Positions 11,171 to 21,200 of a DNA stretch of 64,000 bases are shown piece by piece; position 1 is the stretch's first letter; the number at the start of each line of letters is the position of its first letter. The DNA lies in the NCBI GenBank assembly GCA_025526995.1, contig JAHLKG010000015.1, forward strand, positions 1 through 64,000, given 5' to 3'. Source of the DNA: Powellomyces hirtus. Taxonomy: Eukaryota > Chytridiomycota > Chytridiomycetes > Spizellomycetales > Powellomycetaceae. The translations under genes and the position numbers were made by a program. The notes beneath the pieces are model-generated. The model was not told the DNA's origin. It searched no databases and saw nothing but the letters and a program-made list of their open reading frames with translations.

Positions 11171-12979
11171 ATGGACTCTCACCGCCAGTCTCGCAACCGG
11201 CACGACGGGCCTCGTGGTCGCTCTCGCTCCCAACATAACCGTGGTCGTCAAGAAAGTCCTGAACCGTTCAATGACCGGAGCGGGCGTGGTAGTTCCTACC
11301 GTGCTTCGCGAAGCTCTACTGACTCGTCAACATGGAACGCCTCGCGTTCGCTCTCCATCTCTTGCTCTTTTACGCGCCCGGGTCGAACTGGGCTGAGAAC
11401 GGTAGAGTATAGAGAGACTCGCCAAAGAAATGAAGCAGTTCGCCGCACCACCGCGAGTCACATCCGATATAGCACGATCAGCACCGACGAAGAATACAGT
11501 TTGCCCGACAATCGCGCCCCCAAAACTCGGAGAAGAGAGTCCTCCACCGACTCTAAGGCATCACGAGCACGATCTCGATCTCGATCGCCTTCGCGACGTT
11601 GGGACGAGCGCCACCAATGCTATGTATCGACATCTTCCCGCTCTGTTCCACGAAGTGCTAGTCCAAGACGCAGCAGCTCAAAAACGGAGTTTGTCCCGCT
11701 CGACCGGGAGTGGCTGCCAGGCCCAGAGAGTAAGAGAATAGAAGACAGCGGAAGCAAGCACAAGTTCACAGTCATGACGTACAATTGTCTCGCCCCATCA
11801 CTCGTTGGCTCCAACGCCTACCTCTACCGGTCATCGCAAAAGGCGCACGGGAGAAGCATTGTGGAATTCTCAACTCGCGGACCAATGTTGATTGCGGACA
11901 TTGTTGCGCGAGCGAGTGATATTGTTTGTCTCCAAGAAGTTGACGATCGCTACTTCTCATCCTTCTTTGAGCCCCAACTGGCCGCGCATGGGTACACTGG
12001 AACCTTTTTGCGCTGCACGGGAACCAAAACCGACGGCAGTGCAATACTGGTCAAATCCGAGGTCTTTGACATTGTCGAGTTGAAGCATGTGCAATTCAAA
12101 CCATACAAGCACAATGTGGCCGTGGTCATGATTCTGCGGAGCAAGGAGCTCGGACGACTCATCTGTGTTGCCACCACACATATCCTGTGGTCACCAAAAG
12201 CCGGTGAGATCAAGATGGCTCAATTGTTGGATCTTATGCGTCATGCGAGGGACATGGTCGAGAAACAGGAAGCCCACACCAACTGCACCATCCCTTTTGT
12301 TTTCACCGGGGACCTGAACATCAACCCGGGCTCCTTCCTGCACGAGTTTATCGTCACGGGCGAAGCCGACATGGCAAACGTCGACGCGAGATACATGTCC
12401 GGACAGCTCTTTCGCAAAAACTGGTCCGGTCTCATGCCTCTCGTCACATTCCAGCCCTCCTCATCCACCAGCCTGTATTCAACTTCTTACGTTTCCATGG
12501 ACATGGACGACGACACTCCCGCTCCGAGTTCAGTTCCACCCGACCTTGCACCAAAAGAGACGCCACCACCGGAAAGCTGGTTCGGCACAACGTGGTGCTC
12601 CCTCCCGGCCAGGGCATTTGGGCTCAACGCCAACAGCAGGGGCACCACACCTCAGCCGTCGTCCCAAATTGCCCGCCACCCATTCAATTTTACCTCGGTG
12701 TACGCCCCGTACTTTGATGCGCTCACCAACGAACCTTACTTTACCACCTGGCACGATCAGGTCCACGAGCTGGTCGACTACATCTTTTATGGACACTTGA
12801 AGCCAGAGGCTCGCACGAAAACACCGTCACTCACTGTTGACTCGCCCAAAACCCATACCCACATTGAGTGCGTCAGATACCTCAAGCCACCCGCCGTCAA
12901 GGAAACCGCTCGCATGCCTAACCCGCGTTGTCCGAGCGATCATGTTTACCTTTTGGCGGAATTTGTTGTCCGTACGTGA
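11171..12979 (+). CDS. CCR4/Angel-type endonuclease-exonuclease-phosphatase protein with RS-rich N-terminus
   Basis: A single-exon gene of 602 residues; I use ATG 11171 because the frame upstream has only a TTG. Residues 1 to about 195 are rich in Arg and Ser with many RS and SR pairs. The EEP fold follows: FTVMTYNCLAP, DIVCLQEVDD (metal-binding Glu), GTKTDGSAILV, a TTHILWSP segment, GDLNINPGSF and the C-terminal PSDHVYLLAEF with the catalytic Asp-His pair. These match deadenylase-like Ngl/Angel/CCR4 relatives, which remove poly(A) or act on 3' phosphate ends. CCR4's leucine-rich repeats are absent, which favours the Ngl/Angel branch. An insert of about 80 low-complexity residues (Ser, Pro, Asp) breaks the fold after GDLNIN. 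The RS tract suggests nuclear speckle or splicing contacts; that is inference. Confidence 0.85.
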   Translation: MDSHRQSRNRHDGPRGRSRSQHNRGRQESPEPFNDRSGRGSSYRASRSSTDSSTWNASRSLSISCSFTRPGRTGLRTVEYRETRQRNEAVRRTTASHIRYSTISTDEEYSLPDNRAPKTRRRESSTDSKASRARSRSRSPSRRWDERHQCYVSTSSRSVPRSASPRRSSSKTEFVPLDREWLPGPESKRIEDSGSKHKFTVMTYNCLAPSLVGSNAYLYRSSQKAHGRSIVEFSTRGPMLIADIVARASDIVCLQEVDDRYFSSFFEPQLAAHGYTGTFLRCTGTKTDGSAILVKSEVFDIVELKHVQFKPYKHNVAVVMILRSKELGRLICVATTHILWSPKAGEIKMAQLLDLMRHARDMVEKQEAHTNCTIPFVFTGDLNINPGSFLHEFIVTGEADMANVDARYMSGQLFRKNWSGLMPLVTFQPSSSTSLYSTSYVSMDMDDDTPAPSSVPPDLAPKETPPPESWFGTTWCSLPARAFGLNANSRGTTPQPSSQIARHPFNFTSVYAPYFDALTNEPYFTTWHDQVHELVDYIFYGHLKPEARTKTPSLTVDSPKTHTHIECVRYLKPPAVKETARMPNPRCPSDHVYLLAEFVVRT

Positions 12980-13612
12980 GGCTCTCTCCACGAGATCGGC
13001 CACATCTGTTCGCATCATGCCGCCCTCCTCCTCCGAGGCGCTGGAGCAGTCGAATCATCGTCACAATCACACACACCCCGTGCTTGAAATTTTTCCTTGC
13101 AGCACCTACTACCTTCTTGATGTATTGACGTAGATAAGGAAAGAGTCACTCGTCTCTGTGTATATAGCTTCTTCTCATCTCGTACATATCCATCTACATA
13201 TTTTTCCGGCCCGCGATGCAAGTCACTCAATTTAGCATGATTTGATTGAAATAAAATTGAACATGAACCGAGACTCGTGGTCAATACTACCACTATGAAT
13301 GAACGCACAGCAGACGAAGGGACTGACAGACAATTCTCATGGGATGGGTGGATCCCAGCCGCGCATGTGTGTCATTAATTCCAACGTTGTCGAGCCACGC
13401 GCCGGTTCAATGTCTCACCAGAGAGGGGCGTAAACACATATATACAGAGGTCAACTACACAACAAGGATAAAGGGAGAGGTGGGGACGCCAAAAAAAAAA
13501 TACTAAAGTCCAAGAGCATTGGGGAGCACTTGGAAAGAAGATAAGAAAAATACTGCCGCGGGACCAGCCGCTCGTCAGCCAACCCAAAAACTGTGGCGTG
13601 TCCAACGCGCAT
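12980..13612. other. Convergent intergenic region
   Basis: 3' flanks of the EEP gene (+) and the SPX-RING gene (-). An A-run lies near 13490-13500. No gene is supported. Confidence 0.5.
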
Positions 13613-15559
13613 CTACATGATACTGCAACCACCCTGTCGGGGTGGGGAGGAAGCGACCGAAGAGGCTGGCGGGGATGTTGACGCCGTCGCTGTAGTTAGA
13701 GATGCAAAGGGGTCTCGCTGCGGAATGTTGATGGACGGACTGTGCGGCGCGAGCGAGTTTCCAAACAGGGCTTGCATGTCTTCGGCGGCGCGCTCTTGAC
13801 CGCTGTCGCGTGCTTTTTGCTTTGTCTCTTTGGGGAAATATAACTTGAGCAGGTTCATGCGTGCAACGTCTATATTTGAAAAGAGTGAGGATCGATGAGT
13901 GGGTTAGTTGATCAGATATTTCAGCGATGAAGAATGCCACTCGTCTATTAGGTCATGCATACCCAGTTGATCGGGTGTCGCTTTCTCAACCGCACCGTCT
14001 GACCGGCAGATGGGGCAATGTTGGACGCGTCGAACTTGGGCTTTCACCAGACAGCGCACACAGAACACGTGGCCGCACACGAGACGGATGGGTTTCCATG
14101 AGATCTCTTGACAGATTGGGCAAGCGTAGTCTTCAGGCTGTGGGACCACCAATGTGAGTCGTTCCTACGATGATTCAGAAGAGCAAGCTCATGTTAACAA
14201 GGGTGTTCGGGGCGGTCATGGGTAAGGCCTCTGGGTGTTGCGTTGTTTTACCTGGACGGCAAAAATGAGGGCTCGCGCCACATTGTCGACAAAGAAGGAC
14301 TGTGTATCCGAGAATCGCGTGTACTCTGGTCCCGCAGCCAGCTGGGTTCGCTTGTCGTGTTTCTTCAAGATCTTTCTCACCGCAGTGTGATTGATCTCGT
14401 CAAACTGTTTGACGTCGAGCATCTCCCGATTGAGTTCCAGGAAGGATTCCAGGGCTGTGGCGGATGTTCTGGATTTCAGTGTGGGTCGCAGGTTTTCGCG
14501 CGCAATCTTATCAAACGTCTCGAGCTGCTGCTTGGATGATAAGAGCGAGCGATCTTTGACACCGTTGACCAACCAAATCTCGGACTGCAGGTATACGGAA
14601 AGCAGGCGGCGCCAGGCATACATGTCTTTGCTGTAAGGAGACGCGGCGTTTGTCAGATACTTTGACAAAATGTCTAAGTTGTCCCGAAAAGCATCCTGCA
14701 AATTCGTTTCAAACTCGGCAATGTCGTTAACAGCGGTTGCAAGCTCCGAGAAGAACTGTTGATCCGTTTTCAGGAACACCTTGACCATATTCTTTCCACC
14801 AGCGACGACTGTCTCGGTAGGATGAGATGACGACGGCGAAGAAGAACAACAGTACGGATAAGAATTGATGGTGACTCGTTGCCGTGATCGTGATGACGGG
14901 AGTGTGTTGTGACCGGACGTTGACGGCTGAACGTTTTCCGCATTCATCAGGGTATCCAAGTTCATCGGCACGTCCAGCACGAGAGAGTCTGGTAGTTTGA
15001 CATCGTCAAGCGCCTCTGCCTCTTTATGCGAAACTGGTCTGTGGCTGGGCGATATTGTAATCTGCATAGTCTCTGTTGGAGAACCGCGGGTATCGCCATT
15101 TGGAGGCTTTTCCTCATACTCATCGTCGCTCCCATCGTGTTCAATCAGGTCTTGGAGTGATGCTGGAGTAGGGTTGTCTTTGAGGACATGTATTATAACA
15201 CATGGTTCCAAATTCCCTGGCGTTCCTAAGAAATGAAGCGAAACTCTATGAGATAAGAACAAGGAAATTGCAACCGGCGACTGGCGGGGGATGGCAAACC
15301 TTCCAGAAAGTATTCAACATGACATTGCTGCTTCTTCCCACTCTCGTCAGTGCCACTGAGAGCAAAGATGCCTTGTTCTTCCAATTCTGTCACAAAGAAC
15401 TTGTCAGTACGGTTCACGAAGGCATTCTCTGACTATACACAGTGAAGCTTTACCTTTGACGACTTTCCCAATGGTCTTCTTCAGGGCCTTGTACTGGAAA
15501 GCGGGCCAGGTTGGGGGCAGGCCACGGTAGACCTCTGAATATTGCTTTGCAAACTTCAT
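13613..15559 (-). CDS. SPX-RING E3 ubiquitin ligase with C-terminal CaaX-like box
   Basis: Exons 15559-15454, 15386-15300, 15225-14252, 14164-13963, 13869-13613 give 541 residues; joins are phase 1, 1, 0, 1. The N-terminus MKFAKQYSEVYRGLPPTWPA and the late segment HTAVRKILKKHDKRTQL form an SPX domain, whose lysines bind inositol polyphosphates in known members. A Ser/Asp/Glu-rich insert of over 100 residues splits it. Then QERLTLVVPQPEDYACPICQ opens a C3HC4 RING (CGHVFCVRC, HCPICRSD). The family includes plant NLA and fission yeast Pqr1, which turn over phosphate-pathway proteins. The last residues are GGCSIM, a farnesylation-type CaaX motif (Cys-Ser-Ile-Met), unexpected here and suggesting membrane anchoring. 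A run of 15 C lies 11 bases before the ATG on this strand. Confidence 0.9.
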
Positions 15560-16249
15560 TAGCCGCGTATGGGGGGGGGGGGGGGCAAAAGGAGAGTGGG
15601 AACTTGTTTGGACCGTGTGTGGGCACGCAAGCTGAGGTAGAAGGATGCGGGGGTAGGGGGCAATAAGAGGTAGTATATAAAGAAGGTAGGTTGCGACCGA
15701 GTAACTGTTGCCTTGTCTGGATGGAATTTCGAATGTGTGAAAAACGAGGGTGGAATGGACGGCCTCGCACTTCAGTTCAGTTGTTTGCACAGCCACCGAG
15801 AGTTTGTTTCGTGACAAGTCATTTGCCCACGTGCCCTCATTAGGCACATCATTTATCTTGTGTCGATATGAGTATATGCCATATTCAATCATATCAAGAC
15901 CAATATATATCGATAGTACACACAGATCTGTCTCACATTTGTTTGTTTGCTTGAGATTGATCAAATGGGAGAATCCATTATGGCTTCATTCATCAATATC
16001 AATATTTAGGACAAACCGAATATATTGTTGCTTATCAAATGTGGAAGAATAAGTTGATCGGCCTGTCTGCGTGTCAGTCACGTGGCGGTAAGGTTTCCAC
16101 TCAATCCCAATCCGATCTAATCAACCCCCTCGTCATCCAAGTGTGCTTTCTGCGTCTGCTTTTCCTCCTACCCATTTTGTTTTTAGCATTCCAGTATCGA
16201 AACAACCCACATAGGCATTCATTCAGAGACTTGGTCAAGAGAACATAAC
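15560..16249. other. Divergent intergenic region of SPX-RING and TAP42 genes
   Basis: A 690-base region between outward-facing starts. It contains 15 consecutive G (15571-15585) directly beside the SPX-RING start codon. No further gene is seen. Confidence 0.5.
15571..15585. repeat. G15/C15 homopolymer in the 5' leader of SPX-RING
   Basis: Fifteen G on the plus strand are C15 on the coding strand of the SPX-RING gene, ending 11 bases before its ATG. Such a run may vary in length between isolates and could affect initiation. Confidence 0.8.
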
Positions 16250-17591
16250 ATGATGGCTGCCACATCCTCGCCCACCCGCTCCCTGCGTGGCGAATTCGCC
16301 CACGCCCGAACCCTCTACACAGCCCTCGACGACTCCCCGCTCGCCTCCTCACATCCAACCTACCAACAACAAGTTCTCGAAGCCCTCGACACCTTGGCCC
16401 GATGCGCCTCCCTCGTGCGCCAGCTCGGTGTGTTCAGCAGGAACGAGACTGTGGAAGACGTCAATACCGCGGACTTAAGGTGAGCGCCCAAGCCTCCGCC
16501 GGTGGTTCTTCGCGCAGCTCCCCCACTCATGCGTGATCTCGCTAGATATCTCCTGGTTGATGCGTATACCGCAGAAATCATGACCAAACGCATGGACGCC
16601 GATCGGGATGCCACGCTCACCCAAGCAGCCAAACTGTACGAAGCCTTCCTCGCCACCTGCGAGCACATGGAAATCCTGTCCAAAGAAGACAAACTGTACC
16701 TCGATAACCATATCCGCTCCACCGCCCCCGACGCCGTCGACGTTGGCGTTGTGACAACAGCCACCAGCGCACGGATGGATCCCGATCGGCGTCGCCTGGA
16801 AAAAATCTCCCGCTTCAAACGGGAAAAAGCCACTCGAATAAAACTCAAAGACCTCCACGCGCAAATCGCTCTTCGTCCGAAACCAGCTCCCTCCGACGCC
16901 CACGAACACAATGACAACGACATGGATGATGATGATCCCGATTTTCCGACCGCTGACGAAGACCTCACCCGCTCCCTCACCCTCACCACCATCGACCTCT
17001 TCATCCAGAAAGCCCTCGACTCGCTCAAACTCATCCACGACGAACGCTCCCTCCTCGCCTCCCACCGCCTGCATCTCGCCAACAACCCTACCCTAACACC
17101 ACATCGGGACAGCCCCAAAGATACCGGCTCCACCCGCCTTGACTCCCGCGTCCCGAAACCGACCGCCTACACCGGTCCGCTCCTTGCAGAAGACGGCCAC
17201 ATCCTCCGCCCCTTTGTCATCACACCGGCAACAAAGGATCGCGCGCAAGTTGCCAAAGGCGTGTTTGGATACGGACATAACCTCCCGACCATGTCTGTCG
17301 ACACTTACCTGCAGCAGGAAATGGAGCGGGGCAACTTTCTCTCGGGTGGAGGGTACGTAGATCACGATCGCACAACATGACACCCTCTTTTTTGCTACTG
17401 TTTTTCACCCCTTGTCTTCCATACTCACCATCCGGCCCCCTCCACATTCACACAGTAAACAACCCGAAAAACCCGCCATGGACGACAACGACAACGATGC
17501 TGCCGACGCAGAGACCTACAAGGCCCGCGAATGGGACGAATTCAAAGACTACAACCCGGCAGGATGGGGCAATCGCCACAACAAAGGATGA
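16250..17591 (+). CDS. TAP42: TAP42/alpha4 (IGBP1)-like phosphatase regulator
   Basis: Exons 16250-16479, 16546-17352, 17456-17591 give 390 residues (tandem ATG at the start). The helical N-terminal half contains RYLLVDAYTAEIM and RRRLEKISRFKREKATR; the C-terminus reads AREWDEFKDYNPAGWGNRHN, the hallmark ending of the family. TAP42 binds the catalytic subunits of PP2A-like phosphatases and acts downstream of TOR. The length is close to the family's usual 350-400. An acidic, histidine-rich insert (NDNDMDDDDPDFP) lies mid-protein. It diverges from the SPX-RING gene. Splicing is phase-consistent at both joins. Confidence 0.9.
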
Positions 17592-18233
17592 ATATACATA
17601 TACTTGCACATACCCCCCAGCCGCTCACTAACCCTATAGGTGCACTGGGAACGGGTTCATACCAGGCGATGGCCGACCGCGCATTTTTGTAAATTTGAGT
17701 TTTTAATCAATGGGCTTACTTGACCTCCATGTTTTGTGATACATGTTCTCGGCAAAACCTTGACACTCTTGCCAGCGATGCATCACACTTACAATGGAAA
17801 TATCGTCCCCGCAGGCCAACAATTATCACACAATATCTTCTGCTATCCCACCAATTTTATTTGTATTTACGATGATATGGTTTACGGGTGGGTGAAAGCA
17901 AAAAAGAAAAAAAAAAAAACACAAATAATCACAAATGACACCCAAATTCCCCCGTCTCTCTTTTTTTCACTTGTTTTTCTTCTCAATTTCTTTTGTTCCC
18001 CGTTACTTTGTATATTTCCTTTCCATTCTCAAAAGCAAGATCACATCAACACAGAAAAGAATAGCAAAAGGCGGAGGTAGCCCCCATTTCCACATCCACC
18101 GCCTGATAGACGAATAAAAAAAGATGCACAACGCTGCAAATACACAGCTGGCAACGGAGGGGGAAACGGTGGGGAAGTTTGTTTGCTAGTGAAACGCAAC
18201 CTTCACAAGACCGGTGCTGCGTCTTACGAACGT
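17592..18233. other. Convergent intergenic region of TAP42 and RPB1
   Basis: 3' flanks of two genes. An A-rich run lies near 17899-17921 and a T-rich stretch near 17960. No gene is supported. Confidence 0.5.
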
Positions 18234-21200
18234 TCACTTGCCGCCTGCCGGCGTCGACGACCCATTGGCCGTGCCGTTCGCCAAGTTGCTGGTGCCACCC
18301 CCGGCGGCCGGTGTGGCGCCGTTGACATGCGAGCCGGCGGGCAGTGGACTCGAAGGGCTGTAAGCCGGCGAGTGGGGCGAGTACATTGGGCTCGCCTGAG
18401 CCGGGGTGTAGCCTCCGCCAGCAACAGGTGCTGGGGACGAGGGCGAGTAGGTCGGAGACGTGGGTGAATAGGTCGGGCTCGTAGGGGAGTACGTAGGACT
18501 CGTCGGTGAGTAGGTTGGACTAGTTGGCGAGTACGTTGGGCTTGTAGGAGAGTACGTGGGCGACGTCGGCGAATACGTGGGTGACGTAGGCGAGTATGTC
18601 GGGGATGTAGGTGAGTACGTCGGAGAGGTCGGGGAGTAGGTCGGCGACGTTGGCGAATAGTTGGGCGACGTCGGACTGTAGCTCGGAGACGTGGGCGAGT
18701 AGCTGGGCGATGTGGGCGAGTAGCTCGGAGACGTCGGCGAGTAGTTCGGAGACGTGGGCGAGTAGCTGGGCGATGTTGGGCTGTAGCTAGGACTCGTAGG
18801 AGAATAGCTCGGTGATGTGGGCGAGTAATTGGGCGACGTAGGACTGTAGCTAGGGCTCGTGGGTGAGTAGCTCGGACTAGTGGGCGAATAGCTCGGACTG
18901 GTCGGACTATAACTGGGGCTGGTTGGCGAGTAATTGGGCGATGTTGGGCCATAGCTCGGAGACGTAGGGCTGTAGCTCGGGCTAGTCGGTGAATAGCTGG
19001 GCGAGGTTGGAGAGTAGCTCGGCGAGGTTGGCGAGTAACTGGGACTGGTCGGGCTGTAGCTCGGACTCGTCGGCGAGTAACTCGGGGACGTTGGGCTGTA
19101 GCTCGGGCTGGTAGGACTGTAGCTTCCGCCGGCGGGTTGGTAGCTAGGAGAGAAGACGGGGGAGATCCCTTTCCCTCCCATTGCCGCATCGGCGCCATAA
19201 GGCGAAAACGCAACTGGTCCCATCGGCGAGTATCCACTCATTGGCGTGTAACCTCCCGAACTGCGATCAAAGTAGGGAGTGTGAGCAGGAGACATGAATC
19301 CAGCCGAGAAGCCGGTATCCATAGCATGACTGCCCAATCCAAGTCCGAGATCGACTGGAGCACGCTTGAGCATCTCCTCATCGAGGATGACATCGACATA
19401 GCCAGTTCCCATTGGCGCAAGCTGTCCCAGAATGATGTTCTCAGACACGCCCTTGCAGTCATCAACCTCTCCCATTGCGGCCGCTTCAACCAGGAGCTCC
19501 ACCGTCTCTTCGAACGAAGATCGAGCGAGTGCTCCAGCTTCAGTTCGGTTGATACCATGACGAGTGATGGCCATCAAGGATCCTCGTTGCGTCATGATGT
19601 CACAGAGAAGAGCCAGATGTCGGTAGTTCACATATGAGCCATCGTTCTCAATGACCCCACGGACTTCCCTGAGGACAGCCGCGCGGGTCGCTTCGATACC
19701 AAACACTTCGGAAATTTCGACAATGAAGTTGGAGTACGTGCGCGTCGCATCAACGCCTTCATATGGCAGCACAGCTGCCAAGGCGGTGCCATCCGTTTCA
19801 AGAAGACACTCCTTCACTCCAGCCGCGTTCAATTTTCCGTCTTCTTCGATAGCGGGTCGGTTGTTCTCGCTAATGAAGGCTCGACGAATTCCAGGCACAC
19901 CACCCAACGTAATCTGTTGCAGCATGTTTTCTTCCAACTTTCTTAAGAACTGGTCTTCTTCCAATTTGCCCTCTTCGTCATCTTCGCCTTCCTTCGAGTC
20001 GCTGAGGATACGAACGAGGACGACAAGGTCGAGAGAGTTGTCATCTGATCCCCAGCATTTGACGTCGCCCTGGAACTCTTCCATGATGCGCTCACAGATA
20101 CTCGCGACCGTTATGCCCATATCTGATTTTGCCTTCAAGTTCAGTTTGATGCGCAAAACCCATGGAGAGTATCGACTCAATTCGCTAGCATCGTCCATTT
20201 CCGCCCAATCTTGCATGATGCGTTGATCTTCCGCATTGACCGAGTTCAACGGGTCAGGGTCGTACCAAATCTCCGTCTGCGAGGTCAAGTGCATTAGAGT
20301 AGTATGTTGCAGCTTGTTGGCCACGACCTTGGCACGGTTGTATTCCTCGCAGTAGCCCTTTTGCAAGTACACGGACAACCCAGGGGTTTTCGTGTTCTTA
20401 GCGACGTTGATGATTTCTTTCAAACGCGGCACACCGAGCGTCACGTTTTTGGAACCAACACCGGCCAAATGGAAAGTGTTCAGCGTCATTTGCGTGGCGG
20501 GTTCTCCGATCGATTGAGCGGCCAACACTCCGACCATTTCACCAGGGTTCACCACGCACTGGTTGAATCTGTTTCCAATCTCCTTGATGATCCAATCAAA
20601 AGCTTCACTGCTCAAGTGGAACTCCTCGACCACCCGGCGCGATGAAAGCATACTTCGGATCAAGATATGGAACAGGAGAGTAGCGTTATCTTGTCCTTCC
20701 TTGCTCAGCTCATCTGAACCACGCACGACAATCAGCTTGTCCAACAAATTCTGGACTTCGTTCATGACCGTGATGGGATGGAGATTCGTAGGCTTGGTGC
20801 GATCGATGTTGAATGCATTTTGGGCGTTCCAGATCATCCGTCGGATGTTCAGCGGCAACGGCCACGCCGTCGTGCTGCTTCCGGCAAAGATCTCTTGTCG
20901 CAATGTTCGTCGATCATGCTCCAATTGCTCAAACTCGGCGTCGAATCGTGCTTGCGCCTCGGTCTTCATCAAGTCCTCGGAGATCTTGAATTCTAGAACA
21001 TTGTTGCGGAATTTGTGCTTGTCAGAAGCCATATCCACTTTGTACATCTTGACAAACGCCTGATCGGAGGTTCCCATGTTGTCAAGGTGCTGACGTTCGA
21101 CCTTGGCACCGTCCATGCCATCCTCTCCGTAGCAGAATTGCACGATTTCGCCCAGAGCGTTTCTGACTGTGCCATCGTATTGCGCCATAAGATCTTCAAG

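Noticed and set aside
18224..19237. 337-codon arginine/proline/threonine-rich minus-strand frame
   Set aside because: It is another frame of the RPB1 CTD repeat; its composition follows from the 21-base unit.
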